Of a stretch of DNA of 64,000 nt, positions 8,644 through 17,793 are shown piece after piece. The notes under the pieces are model-generated. The model saw nothing but the letters and a program-made list of their open reading frames with translations. It did no database searches and was not told the DNA's origin. Each line of letters begins with the position of its first letter. The first letter of the stretch is position 1. The translations under genes and the position numbers were made by a program. The stretch covers positions 1 through 64,000 of the forward strand of contig NZ_JBHRTA010000059.1 of the NCBI RefSeq assembly GCF_042646065.1, written 5' to 3'. The stretch comes from Parapedobacter deserti. GTDB lineage: Bacteria > Bacteroidota > Bacteroidia > Sphingobacteriales > Sphingobacteriaceae.

Positions 8644-9953
8644 TGGCCTCCCAACAGCTTAAACACTCCTTCGTTTTCCAAAATCCAGAGACCGATGCGA
8701 TCGTCGGTCACACCGGCACGCAGTCGGTAGTCGAAGACAGGCCGGCCGGCCTCCATGCGCGTAGGCAGGTAGCTAAATACGACCTGCCGATTGGCGTCCA
8801 GCGCCTGCGCCACTTCGACGATATGGGTGGAAATGATAAAAAATCCCTTATTAAGCGCCGTAAAAGCCTGCACAACGCGCAGGGAACTGTCGTGTGCGTC
8901 TTTGACGTTAGTACCGCGGAATAGCTCATCAAAAATAACCAGCAGCCGATCCGACTGAACGATTTGCTCCGCTACCAGCTTGACGCGCTTCACTTCATGG
9001 TAGAAATGGCTATAGCCGGCATGAATACTATCTGCGAGGTTGATGGTGGTGATCAGTCCACTAAGCACACAAGTTTTCATCTGACGTGCGGGAACCGGAA
9101 ACCCCAGATGAGCAAGGTAAACGGCCACGCCGATGGCTTTCATCAGGGTGGATTTGCCCGACATATTGGCGCCTGTGATGAAACTCACGCGCCGGTGGGT
9201 ATCCAGTGCCAGATCATTGGGCACCGGCTCGCTCAGCAAGGGATGGTAGACACCTTCAAAGGTAATCGACTCGTCCTCCCGAAACTCGGGAAACGTGAGT
9301 TCCATGGTCCGGGAAGCCCGCGCCACAGCGTAGTACGCATCCAGCAGGTAAAGGGTCTCCAGCAGGGCAAGGGACGTCTTGTATAGTTGTTTCCGGAAAA
9401 CGAAGTCGATGCGCTCAACCGAATAACGACCTACAGTGCTTCCTGACGAATTGAGATAGCCGCTTACCAATGGATGTTCGGTAAACTCGTCCAGCAATTC
9501 GTTAAGCCGGGCAACCAGCGGTATGCTGCTGCCATCTTCATAAGTTTCACATAGTTGCTTGATAAATAAAAGGACGTCAAATGCCTCGGTTACGCCGCGG
9601 CGCTTGGCATAATACGCCTCGGTGGGCGAAAAGAAATGCTTGACGACACTGCAGACACCATTGAACACGGAAAAGGACTTGGGGCGATCCGGCCTTTTCA
9701 GGTAATAGTCTACAAAATCTACCGTGGTTTTGTCAAACCTGAGTTCTTCCACATTGTCCATCAGGAACCGGATGGTGCCAGCACGCTCCTCCAGCTGCGC
9801 CCGATCGGTCAACGGCGATTGAAACATGTCGCGCAGCACATCCTCGCCACCATAGGTTATGGTTTGGTTGAAACAGGAAAACACGCCACGCTGCCCCTCG
9901 TCAAGCAATTGCAAGTCAACAAGGGTTTGCCGGTCAACGAAAAAATCGCCCAT
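8640..9953 (-). CDS. Small MutS-related ATPase
   Basis: A 437-residue DNA-repair-like ATPase with only the lever/clamp part (about 10-210) and the MutS domain V ATPase (about 230-437). Walker A is GANMSGKST (261-269), Walker B is LLVIFDE (Asp342, Glu343), and STHIVEV supplies the switch His. The mismatch-recognition and connector domains of MutS are absent, and so is the Smr nuclease of MutS2. Such short MutS-like proteins are common in Bacteroidota and lack a settled function, so a role in mismatch repair should not be assumed. It stands alone, diverging from the efflux regulator. Confidence 0.85.
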   Translation of the reverse strand: MGDFFVDRQTLVDLQLLDEGQRGVFSCFNQTITYGGEDVLRDMFQSPLTDRAQLEERAGTIRFLMDNVEELRFDKTTVDFVDYYLKRPDRPKSFSVFNGVCSVVKHFFSPTEAYYAKRRGVTEAFDVLLFIKQLCETYEDGSSIPLVARLNELLDEFTEHPLVSGYLNSSGSTVGRYSVERIDFVFRKQLYKTSLALLETLYLLDAYYAVARASRTMELTFPEFREDESITFEGVYHPLLSEPVPNDLALDTHRRVSFITGANMSGKSTLMKAIGVAVYLAHLGFPVPARQMKTCVLSGLITTINLADSIHAGYSHFYHEVKRVKLVAEQIVQSDRLLVIFDELFRGTNVKDAHDSSLRVVQAFTALNKGFFIISTHIVEVAQALDANRQVVFSYLPTRMEAGRPVFDYRLRAGVTDDRIGLWILENEGVFKLLGGH

Positions 9954-9957
9954 GGAA

Positions 9958-9989
9958 CAAACTTAGTCAACTTGTCATCGATTTACAAA
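9958..9989 (-). promoter_or_regulatory. Promoter of the MutS-related gene
   Basis: On the minus strand TTTG (9989-9986), a 20-base spacer and TAAGTTTG (9965-9958) give a full Bacteroidota promoter match. The ATG lies 4 bases further on (9953), so the transcript is probably leaderless. Confidence 0.65.
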
Positions 9990-9999
9990 CCCGAACCGT

Positions 10000-10007
10000 T
10001 AACTTTG
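10000..10007 (+). promoter_or_regulatory. -7 element of the efflux response regulator gene
   Basis: TAACTTTG fits TAnnTTTG and stands 5 bases before the ATG at 10013. No good -33 box is seen at the right distance. It lies about 35 bases from the divergent MutS-type promoter, so the two control regions adjoin. Confidence 0.45.
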
Positions 10008-10012
10008 GCGAT

Positions 10013-10693
10013 ATGAACATTCTGCTGGTTGAAGATGACAGCCGCATCAGCGATTTCGTCATCAAAGGATTGGAAGAAGAAGGGCACGCCGCGGCGTTGG
10101 CCACGACGGCCGAATCTGCGCGAGACCGGATACAGGACGAAACATGGGACCTCATCCTGATGGACATCATGCTGCCCGGCATCGACGGCGTGCAGCTTAC
10201 CAAGGTGATTCGCCGCCGCCACAACCAGACGCCCATCTTGGTGTTGAGCGCACTGGATGGTCCAGACGACAAGGTACACGCATTGGACAGTGGTGCAGAC
10301 GACTACTTGGTAAAGCCTTTTCATTTCAAGGAGCTGCTCTCCCGCATCAATGCGCTGGTGCGCCGCGCCAATCTGGCGCATGGCAACGAAAGCCAGCAAT
10401 ACGTCAGCGGCCCGTTGCAGGTCAATACCGCTGAACATAGGGTGATTGTACACGGGGAACTGGTCGAACTCTCCCCTAAGGAATACAAACTGCTGCGCTA
10501 TTTGCTGGAACACCGTGACCGCGTGGTGTCGCGCACACAGCTGCTAAACGCTGTTTGGGGCATCAACTATGACAACAGCACCAATGTGGTCGACGTCTAC
10601 ATCTCCTACCTGCGGGCCAAAATCGAAAAGAAAGGAGCAAAATTTATCCACACGGTAAAAGGCGCCGGTTACCTGTGGAAAACACCCCAATAA
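10013..10693 (+). CDS. OmpR/PhoB-family response regulator
   Basis: A 226-residue two-component regulator. The receiver domain (1-120) has the acidic pocket EDD at 7-9, the phospho-acceptor Asp51 in LMDIMLPG, the conserved Ser79 (ILVLSA) and Lys101 (LVKPF). The C-terminal winged helix (about 128-224) has ELSPKEYKLLRYLLE and the recognition-helix region NVVDVYISYLRAKI ending in the GAGYLW wing. It is followed after 11 bases by its kinase and then the metal efflux genes, so it most likely activates that pump, as CopR/CusR-type regulators do. A direct repeat upstream of tolC is its probable target. Confidence 0.93.
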   Translation: MNILLVEDDSRISDFVIKGLEEEGHAAALATTAESARDRIQDETWDLILMDIMLPGIDGVQLTKVIRRRHNQTPILVLSALDGPDDKVHALDSGADDYLVKPFHFKELLSRINALVRRANLAHGNESQQYVSGPLQVNTAEHRVIVHGELVELSPKEYKLLRYLLEHRDRVVSRTQLLNAVWGINYDNSTNVVDVYISYLRAKIEKKGAKFIHTVKGAGYLWKTPQ

Positions 10694-10704
10694 CCTGCTG
10701 ACAC

Positions 10705-12063
10705 ATGTCTATCCGCAACCGACTCATGCTGATTGCTTCCCTCACATTCGGGGTGGTCTTTACCGTGGCCGCTTTGGTCGTCTATTACAGCTTTCACGTC
10801 ACTTCGGAACGCATCATCTTCAGCGAGCTCCAAAAGACCGTCCTGCTTTCGGCCATGTTTTATCTTGAAGAAGACGAATTGTCGGCACGCGAGCACCGCC
10901 GCATCAGTATTGACTTCGAGAGTGAAATGCAGCAGACAGATGTAAAAGTATACGACGAAGACAACCGCCTCCGCTACGGCAATGGGCAGCTGGCAGAGCA
11001 GGCGACGCCCGCCATGCTACAACGTATCCGCGAAGAAAGGCGTGTGCAATTTAAAGCTTCTGACTATTACTGCACAGGCATTTACTACCCGGACAATCAA
11101 GGAGACTTCGTGGTTGTGGTAACAACCAGCAACGCTTTTTTCACCTCGCAGAGCAATCGGTTGCTATTGATGATGGGTGCCGCATTAGCCATTGGTTTGG
11201 CCATCATCTTCCTCCTCAGTTACTGGCTCTCGCGAATTGCTTACCGCCCGATCTCATCGGTTATTCATCAGGTAAATCACCTTCAGGCAGACAATCTGGA
11301 TACCGCTCTCCTACTACCGAAAGCGAAAGATGAATTATATGATCTGATCAGTACATTCAATAAATTGCTTTCCCGGCTATCCGAGACCTTTACGATCCAG
11401 AAGAACTTTGTCAATTACGTTTCCCACGAATTCAAAACGCCGTTGGCTGCCATTACCGGCAATTTGGAGGTGTTCGCTCAAAAAGACCGGACAGCCGGTG
11501 AATACCGGGCAGTCAGCCAAACCGTCTTGCACCGGGTCGCCGAGCTGGAGCGCATCCTGAATAACCTGATGATGCTTGCAGGGCTCCGCGATTCGTCGGA
11601 TGAGCGCGGCACATTCCGCCTCGACGAACAGCTATGGGAAGTGCTGGATGCCATCTTCGACCGTTGGCCGAATGCCAAATCGCTGATCAACGTGACTGTC
11701 TCCGTAGAGCAGCCCGAGCTGTTGCTGGTTAAGGGGAACGGCAATCAGCTGAAGATGGCCTTGTACAACCTGATCGACAATGCGGTGAAATATGCCGACA
11801 GCCAACCCATTGCAGTTGCACTTGTCAATGAAAATGGCGCGTTGCGGCTGACCATACAGGACAAAGGATATGGCATATCGCCCGATGAACTGCAACGCGT
11901 GCACCAGCCGTTCTACCGGGGCAGCAATGTTGGTGATACCAAGGGCAGCGGCATCGGCCTCTCACTGGCCGTGCTGATCTGCAAGCAGAATGACGTGTCA
12001 TTTTCACTCACCTCGGTACCGGGCCAGGGGACCAAGGCAACACTCCATTTTAGGCAACTTTAA
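10705..12063 (+). CDS. Membrane sensor histidine kinase, partner of the efflux regulator
   Basis: A 452-residue inner-membrane kinase. A first helix (about 9-29), a periplasmic sensor of about 120 residues, and a second helix (about 153-175) are followed by a HAMP linker (about 176-228), the HisKA helix with phospho-acceptor His241 in VSHEFKTPL, and an ATPase domain with N box (NLIDNAVKYA), G1 (DKGYGI) and G2 (GSGIGLSLA). The periplasmic part contains a YYC segment but no obvious His/Met metal cluster. The kinase phosphorylates the regulator encoded just upstream. Its place between that regulator and an HME-type pump suggests metal sensing, comparable with CusS. The metal is unknown. Confidence 0.92.
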   Translation: MSIRNRLMLIASLTFGVVFTVAALVVYYSFHVTSERIIFSELQKTVLLSAMFYLEEDELSAREHRRISIDFESEMQQTDVKVYDEDNRLRYGNGQLAEQATPAMLQRIREERRVQFKASDYYCTGIYYPDNQGDFVVVVTTSNAFFTSQSNRLLLMMGAALAIGLAIIFLLSYWLSRIAYRPISSVIHQVNHLQADNLDTALLLPKAKDELYDLISTFNKLLSRLSETFTIQKNFVNYVSHEFKTPLAAITGNLEVFAQKDRTAGEYRAVSQTVLHRVAELERILNNLMMLAGLRDSSDERGTFRLDEQLWEVLDAIFDRWPNAKSLINVTVSVEQPELLLVKGNGNQLKMALYNLIDNAVKYADSQPIAVALVNENGALRLTIQDKGYGISPDELQRVHQPFYRGSNVGDTKGSGIGLSLAVLICKQNDVSFSLTSVPGQGTKATLHFRQL

Positions 12064-12064
12064 C

Positions 12065-12104
12065 CCCACTCTAAGCCCACTCTAATGTTGCGGCGTTACC
12101 TTTG
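12065..12104 (+). promoter_or_regulatory. Efflux-operon promoter with an 11-bp-period direct repeat
   Basis: Two perfect copies of CCCACTCTAA (12065-12074 and 12076-12085) repeat with an 11-base period immediately after the kinase stop. Eleven bases further on is TACCTTTG (12097-12104), a -7 element, and the tolC ATG follows at 12113. No -33 TTTG is present where expected; the repeat lies in its place. This is the usual geometry of a tandem OmpR-family site at an activated promoter. The repeat and -7 are seen; regulator binding is inferred. Confidence 0.55.
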
Positions 12105-12112
12105 CCGCCATC

Positions 12113-13414
12113 ATGAGCGGGAATCATCACTTTACTTATATTATCATCATTATGCTATGCATGATGGTATCGTCGGGTTATGCCCAGCCCATCCCCGATA
12201 CCCTGATGATGAGCCGTACTGAAGCTGAGGCCACTTTCCTGCAGCGAAACCTACGGCTGCTGGCGGGCAGGCTGAACATCGACGAAGCGAAAGCACAGGT
12301 GATACAGGCTAAGCTCTGGCCCAACCCATCGCTTTCTGTCAGCGAGGTAAACCTGTGGTCGAACCATGGCGCTGAAGCACTTGGCCGCATATCCGCCAAC
12401 TGGGGAAATCATGCGCAAGTGGCTGTAGATATCGAGCAGCTCATCCTTACAGCCGGTAAGCGCAAGAAGCTCATCGCCGTTGAGGAGACCGGTGTAGCCA
12501 TCGCCGAACAGGAGTTCGAAGACTTGTTGCGCAGCCTGAAAGTGGAATTCAGGGAGCAGCTTGCCGAACTGCACCGCACCCAGCAGGCAATCGCCATTCA
12601 CCGGCAAGCCCTTGGCCAGTTGCAGCAACTGCTAAGTGGATATCAACGGCAAGTGCAGGCAGGCCACGTAAGCCGCAGCGAATACATGCGGCTTAAAGTC
12701 TCAGAGGTGGAATTGATGAAAACCATCGACGACATCCGCCGGGAAAACGGCGAGGCCCAGCGGGCGCTCAAAGCCCTTATGGGTATTGCCCCGCAACATG
12801 CGCTGATGCTGGCCGATGCGCACGTGCCGGACATTCCTGTCAATGCCATCAAAGCGCTTGACGTCTCCACGGTGGCCGAATGGGTACAATCTCACAACGC
12901 AGCGCTCAAAGCCATGCAGCTGGGCACCACCCAGGCCGAACATAACTTAAGCTACGAACGTGCCCAACGTGTGCCTGACCTCACCCTCAGCGCGGGCTAT
13001 GACCGTGGCGGCAACATCATGCGCGATTTCGTTGGTATCGGTCTTTCTATCGACCTTCCCTTCTTTCACCGCAACCAGGGGCAAATCAAAGCAGCGCAGC
13101 TCCAGGTGGAGCAACACCGCCTGTTAGCCGAAAACACAAAAAACGAGATAACCGCCGCCGCCGTTCAGGCGTGGAAAGATTTGCTGAACACCATCGACCG
13201 CAAGGAACACATCGGCACCGGATATGACACCGACATGGCCAAGCTGCTGGAAGGTTACCACAACAGCTTTGCCCAGCGCCATATCAGCCTGCTGGAATAC
13301 CTCGATTTCCTGGACGCTTACCTGACCACCAAAGCGAACCTGCTGGAAACCGATAAAGAACTGCTGATGCAATATGAAACGTTAAGGTACCACGTCGGCG
13401 ACCAGCTTCCCTAA
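12113..13414 (+). CDS. TolC-family outer-membrane efflux channel (CzcC-like)
   Basis: A 433-residue outer-membrane factor of a tripartite metal efflux system. A signal peptide ends near Ala24 (SSGYAQ). Two OEP repeats (about 40-220 and 240-430) follow, rich in long helices with alternating Gln, Ala and Leu that build the periplasmic tunnel. LSVSEVNLWS and VGIGLSIDLPFFHRNQG are typical strand and turn segments. It is the first of three consecutive efflux genes and would contact the adaptor and pump encoded downstream. The 12 bases of leader after the -7 box make this the operon's first cistron under its own regulated promoter. Confidence 0.9.
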   Translation: MSGNHHFTYIIIIMLCMMVSSGYAQPIPDTLMMSRTEAEATFLQRNLRLLAGRLNIDEAKAQVIQAKLWPNPSLSVSEVNLWSNHGAEALGRISANWGNHAQVAVDIEQLILTAGKRKKLIAVEETGVAIAEQEFEDLLRSLKVEFREQLAELHRTQQAIAIHRQALGQLQQLLSGYQRQVQAGHVSRSEYMRLKVSEVELMKTIDDIRRENGEAQRALKALMGIAPQHALMLADAHVPDIPVNAIKALDVSTVAEWVQSHNAALKAMQLGTTQAEHNLSYERAQRVPDLTLSAGYDRGGNIMRDFVGIGLSIDLPFFHRNQGQIKAAQLQVEQHRLLAENTKNEITAAAVQAWKDLLNTIDRKEHIGTGYDTDMAKLLEGYHNSFAQRHISLLEYLDFLDAYLTTKANLLETDKELLMQYETLRYHVGDQLP

Positions 13415-13441
13415 TGGCATGCAGAAACAAACAATGACGAT

Positions 13442-14527
13442 ATGACCCATACAATAAAACATTTCAGCTGGACCATGCTGTTATTCATCGCTGCCTGCGG
13501 CCAGCGAGAGCAGCTGGTAGAAAACAAACCGGAAGGCTTCTGCCTGAGTGAAAACCTACGTCACCAACTGGTGGTTGACACCTTGCATGAGCGGGACATT
13601 ACCCAGCACGTCACCCTTACGGGTGAGGTTTCGTACAACCCAGACCATGTCGTGCAATTCGTCAGTTGGGTGGAAGGCGTGACCGTGCAGACCCATTTTT
13701 CTTTGGGAGATTATGTGAAACAGGGACAAGTGCTGGCTACCATTAAGAGTCCAGCGCTTAATACCCTGCTGACAGAAAAAAGGAGCTTACAATCCCGGCG
13801 GCAACTGTCCGAGCGCGAGTTCGCTGCCGCCCAAAGCCTATACCAAGACAACATTGCGTCGGAGCGCGACCTGGTTGAAGCGCGGTCAACACTCGAAATG
13901 CTGGATGCCGAGCTGGCCAATATTGAAGACAACTTAGCACTCTTCCGCCCCAACCCTGCTCAGGGCGTCTTTGAAATACGTTCCCCATCGAGCGGCTACA
14001 TCGTGGAAAAAAACATCAATCCCGGCATGCCCATCAACGACGGCGACAATCTCTTTACCGTTTCGGGCCTTGGAGAGGTGTGGGTAATGGCAAACGTATA
14101 CGCCTCGGATATCCAGTTCGTTCAGCAAGGAATGGAGGTCGCGATCCGGACACTGGCCTATCCCGGGGATGTATTTTACGGGCGCATTTCGGCGTTACCC
14201 CAGGTATTTGACAGCGAAGAGCGGGTACTCAAAGCGCGTATCGTCATTCCCAACGACGGCTTGAAGCTGAAGCCCGGCATGTCTGCTGACATCTCAGTGG
14301 AACGCCGCAGCGGGGGTACGGCGGTAGCCCTGCCTGCCCGCGCGGTCATCTTCGATGACAACCAGTATTTCGCCGTGGTATATCGCGGCGACTGCGATGT
14401 GCAGCTCCGGCGGATCTCGTTCCAGACACGCGACGACCAATGGTATTTCGTGCAGGAGGGACTGGAAGCGGGTGAGCGTGTCGTTTCCCAAAATCATTTA
14501 CTGATCTACGAAAGAATTAAAAGATGA
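13442..14527 (+). CDS. RND efflux periplasmic adaptor lipoprotein (CzcB/CusB-like)
   Basis: A 361-residue membrane-fusion protein. The signal peptide ends in a lipobox LFIAAC (Cys19), so it is anchored as a lipoprotein. Order of domains: a beta-barrel start with VTLTGEVSYNPD, a lipoyl half-motif (VEGVTVQTHFSLGDYVKQGQVLATI), a helical hairpin (about 110-160), the second lipoyl half (RSPSSGYIVEKNINPGM), then the barrel and membrane-proximal domains. It bridges pump and channel. Metal-binding Met/His clusters seen in CusB are not obvious. It lies 27 bases after tolC and 88 bases before the pump gene. Confidence 0.88.
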   Translation: MTHTIKHFSWTMLLFIAACGQREQLVENKPEGFCLSENLRHQLVVDTLHERDITQHVTLTGEVSYNPDHVVQFVSWVEGVTVQTHFSLGDYVKQGQVLATIKSPALNTLLTEKRSLQSRRQLSEREFAAAQSLYQDNIASERDLVEARSTLEMLDAELANIEDNLALFRPNPAQGVFEIRSPSSGYIVEKNINPGMPINDGDNLFTVSGLGEVWVMANVYASDIQFVQQGMEVAIRTLAYPGDVFYGRISALPQVFDSEERVLKARIVIPNDGLKLKPGMSADISVERRSGGTAVALPARAVIFDDNQYFAVVYRGDCDVQLRRISFQTRDDQWYFVQEGLEAGERVVSQNHLLIYERIKR

Positions 14528-14615
14528 ACCTGCTACGTCATCCGCGAAAAGGTGATGAACGTGCAGACTCCAGCCAGCCGACAGGTAGGTATAAGCATAA
14601 AAACCACTACTACGC

Positions 14616-17600
14616 ATGAAGAAGTTTGTCCAGGGCCTTGTTTCGTTTTCACTGAAAAACACGTTTATCGTTTTCTTCTTCACGGCCTTGCTGTTGGGTG
14701 TCGGCCTGTACTGCCTGGTCCACACCCCGATTGAGGCCTACCCTGACGTCACCAACACCCGTGCGCGCATCATCACGCAGTGGCCTGGGCGGAGTGCAGA
14801 AGAAGTGGAAAAGTTTGTCACCCTGCCCATATCCAAAGAAGTAAACACCATACCGCGGAAAGCCGAAGTGCGCTCCATCTCGCTGTTCGGCCTATCTGTA
14901 GTAACCATTATTTTTGACGACGGTGTAGACGATTTCTATGCCCAGCAATATGCATCCAACCGCTTACAGGGCGTAGACCTTCCGGAAGGAACATCGGCAG
15001 AGATCGAACCCCCTTCAGGAGCCACCGGCGAAATCTTCCGCTATGTGGTGAAAAGTGATCTGCCCATCAAGGAAATCACGGCCATACACGATTGGGTTAT
15101 CGAACGGGAGCTGGTAGCCGTGCCTGGTGTGGCCGATGTGGTAAGCTTTGGCGGTGAGGAAAAAATCTACGAAATCAAGATCAACCCCACGGAACTGGTT
15201 AACTATGATCTTTCGCCCCTTGATGTTTACGAAGCGGTGAGCAACAGCAACATCAACGTCGGGGGCGACGTCATCCAACGGGGAGACCAGGCTTATGTCG
15301 TGCGTGGCATCGGCCTGCTCGACAAGCTGGAGGACATCGAAAACATTTTGATCACCGTGAAGGGAAGTACCCCCATCTTGGTAAAACATGTGGCCAACGT
15401 GCAGGTATCCGCCAAGCCCCGGCTTGGTCAAGTGGGCCTGCAGGACGACGATGACCTTGTGCAGGGCATCGTAATTATGCTAAGGGGCGAAAACCCCGGT
15501 GATGTCATTGGCCGGTTGAAAAATAAGATAGCCGAACTCAACGACCGCATTCTGCCGGTCAACGTCAAAATCGAGCCATTCATTGACCGTACCGAATTAG
15601 TCGATGCCACCGTGAGCACCGTGAGCAAAAACCTCATCGAAGGCATCGTGCTCGTGTCGGTCATCGTGTTTATCTTTCTCTTCAATTGGCGCACAACACT
15701 GATTGTCGCGTCGGTCATCCCCTTGTCGTTCCTGTTTGCCATCATCATGCTGCGCATCCAGGGGCTGCCGGCCAACCTGATCTCCATGGGCGCACTGGAC
15801 TTCGGGCTACTTCTAGAGGGCACCCTGGTTATTGTGGAGAGTGTATTCGTAGGCCTACGCAAACGCGCCGAATTGGTGGGCATGCAAAAGTTTAACAACT
15901 CGATTAAGCTGGGGGTGATCAAGAAAAGCGTAGCAAGCGTGGCCACCTACGTCTTTTTCGCACAGTTGATTCTCATCGTGGCCCTGCTGCCTATCTTTTC
16001 GTTTCAGAAAGTGGAAGGCAAGATGTTCTCTCCCCTGGCTTTTACGCTGGGGTATGCGCTGTTGGGCTCACTGATTCTCAGCCTCACTTACGTGCCGGCT
16101 ATGTGCAAGTTATTGCTCCGGAAAAACATCCGAGAAAAGGAAAATTTCATCTCCAAGGCGTTCCACCACGGTGCGGCGCGTCTGTTCGGTTGGAGCCAAC
16201 GTTACCGAAGAGCTACGCTCTGGGGGTTTTTTCTGCTGCTGCTGCTCTGTGCGGTACGGTTTGTTTTCTACGGTTCCGAATTTATCCCCAGCCTCAATGA
16301 AGGCGCCATCTACGTTCGCGCCACGCTGCCCAATAGCGTCAACCTGGATGAGTCTGTTCGGCTGGCAAAAGAGATGCGGCAGAAGCTGCGGAACTTTGAT
16401 GAGGTGGAATTCGTGATGAGCCAGACCGGTCGGCCAAATGACGGCACCGACCCGACGGGATTTTTCAACATCGAATTCCATATCCAACTTTTCCCCGAAA
16501 AGGAGTGGAAGCGGAAGGTCAGCAAAGAAGCCCTGCTCGCGGAGATGCGTGCCCAGTTGGAGACCTATCCGGGCATCAACTTCGGGTTCAGCCAGCCGAT
16601 CCAGGATAATGTTGAGGAGTATGTGGCCGGCGTAAAGAGTTCACTGGTCGTCAAAATCTTTGGCGACGACCTGTACCAGCTGGAAGACTACGCTGGCCAG
16701 GTGGAACGTGTGCTGGCAACCGTACCGGGGATTACCGACCTGAAAGTCTATGAAAATATCGGACTACCAGAGCTTCGCATCCAGCTCCATGACCATAAAA
16801 TGGCCCGCTATGCCGTCGCCACTGCCGATGCACAGGCCGTGGTGGCCATGGCCATCGGCGGACAGGCCGCCACACAATTCTACGAAAATGAGCGGATATT
16901 TGACGTGCGCCTGCGTTTCCAGCAGGCCTACCGTAACGATGACATCAAAATCGGCAACATTCAGATCCCAACGATGGATGGCAAATCCGTCCCCCTGCGT
17001 GAGATTTCGACCATCGGATTCCATACCGGGCCAGCGTTTATTTACCGCGAGGGCAGCAGCCGCTACATCGGCGTGGGCTTTAGCATCGAAGGCCGCGATC
17101 TGGGAAGCACCATCGCCGAAGCGCAGCAGCGCGTTGCTGAAGAGGTAAATATTCCCAGAGTCAATAAAATTGAATGGGCCGGTGAGTTTGAAAGCAAAGA
17201 GCGGGCCTCCCGCCAGCTTGCCGTGGTCGTCCCGGTGGTGCTTATCCTAATCCTGTTTCTGCTGTATTTCAATTTCGGAAATTACCGGGACACCCTGGTT
17301 GCCGTGGGCGCAATCCCATTTGCATTTATCGGCGGCTTTCTATCGCTGTGGGCCACCGGTACCGTATTCGGCATTTCGGCAGGCATCGGCTTTATCATCC
17401 TCTTTGGTGTAAATACCATTAACGCCATTATATTGATTGCCGTGATGAAAGATAACCTGCGAAGAAAACTGCCATTGCCGGAAGCCATCAGGCAGGGTGT
17501 TGAAAGCCGCATCCGCCCCATCGTGATGATTGCGCTGATGGGATCGATGGGACTGCTGCCGGCTGCGCTATCTACCGGCATGGGCTCAGAAATACAGAAA

Positions 17601-17720
17601 CCCCTCGCCATCATGATCGTCGGGGGATTGCTGGTCTGCATGCTGCTTTCCTTTACCGTGTTGCCGCAGTTATTTCATTGGATGTACCGAAAAGAAGAAA
17701 AGGCGTCAGCCTCACAGTAG
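14616..17720 (+). CDS. Heavy-metal efflux RND pump (CzcA/CusA family)
   Basis: A 1034-residue inner-membrane proton antiporter that exports metal ions through the TolC channel. N-terminal helix, then the porter domain with PIEAYPDVTNTRARI, PGRSAEEVEKFVTLPIS and PSGATGEIFRY, the usual HME-RND landmarks. Helix 4 carries LDFGLLLEGTLVIVES: Asp395, Glu401 and Glu408 align with the proton-relay residues Asp402, Asp408 and Glu415 of CzcA. The DFG-xxx-(D/E)G form points to divalent ions (the Co/Zn/Cd group) and away from the Cu/Ag type, though the Asp-to-Glu change at the second position is unusual. The C-terminal half repeats the fold. The metal is not proven. Confidence 0.9.
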   Translation: MKKFVQGLVSFSLKNTFIVFFFTALLLGVGLYCLVHTPIEAYPDVTNTRARIITQWPGRSAEEVEKFVTLPISKEVNTIPRKAEVRSISLFGLSVVTIIFDDGVDDFYAQQYASNRLQGVDLPEGTSAEIEPPSGATGEIFRYVVKSDLPIKEITAIHDWVIERELVAVPGVADVVSFGGEEKIYEIKINPTELVNYDLSPLDVYEAVSNSNINVGGDVIQRGDQAYVVRGIGLLDKLEDIENILITVKGSTPILVKHVANVQVSAKPRLGQVGLQDDDDLVQGIVIMLRGENPGDVIGRLKNKIAELNDRILPVNVKIEPFIDRTELVDATVSTVSKNLIEGIVLVSVIVFIFLFNWRTTLIVASVIPLSFLFAIIMLRIQGLPANLISMGALDFGLLLEGTLVIVESVFVGLRKRAELVGMQKFNNSIKLGVIKKSVASVATYVFFAQLILIVALLPIFSFQKVEGKMFSPLAFTLGYALLGSLILSLTYVPAMCKLLLRKNIREKENFISKAFHHGAARLFGWSQRYRRATLWGFFLLLLLCAVRFVFYGSEFIPSLNEGAIYVRATLPNSVNLDESVRLAKEMRQKLRNFDEVEFVMSQTGRPNDGTDPTGFFNIEFHIQLFPEKEWKRKVSKEALLAEMRAQLETYPGINFGFSQPIQDNVEEYVAGVKSSLVVKIFGDDLYQLEDYAGQVERVLATVPGITDLKVYENIGLPELRIQLHDHKMARYAVATADAQAVVAMAIGGQAATQFYENERIFDVRLRFQQAYRNDDIKIGNIQIPTMDGKSVPLREISTIGFHTGPAFIYREGSSRYIGVGFSIEGRDLGSTIAEAQQRVAEEVNIPRVNKIEWAGEFESKERASRQLAVVVPVVLILILFLLYFNFGNYRDTLVAVGAIPFAFIGGFLSLWATGTVFGISAGIGFIILFGVNTINAIILIAVMKDNLRRKLPLPEAIRQGVESRIRPIVMIALMGSMGLLPAALSTGMGSEIQKPLAIMIVGGLLVCMLLSFTVLPQLFHWMYRKEEKASASQ

Positions 17721-17747
17721 CGAAGCAAGAAGAACGCAGACGTTTTT

Positions 17748-17782
17748 TATCTTTGGGTGAACACATCGGCCATTGATGTGTT
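17748..17782 (+). promoter_or_regulatory. Promoter -7 box followed by a perfect inverted repeat in the leader
   Basis: TATCTTTG (17748-17755) fits the -7 consensus. Five bases later begins AACACATC (17760-17767), which pairs perfectly with GATGTGTT (17775-17782) across a 7-base spacer. The pair ends 11 bases before the ATG at 17794, so it could act as an operator at the start site or as an mRNA hairpin over the ribosome-binding region. No -33 box is evident. Confidence 0.45.
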
Positions 17783-17793
17783 GACTGAACGAT

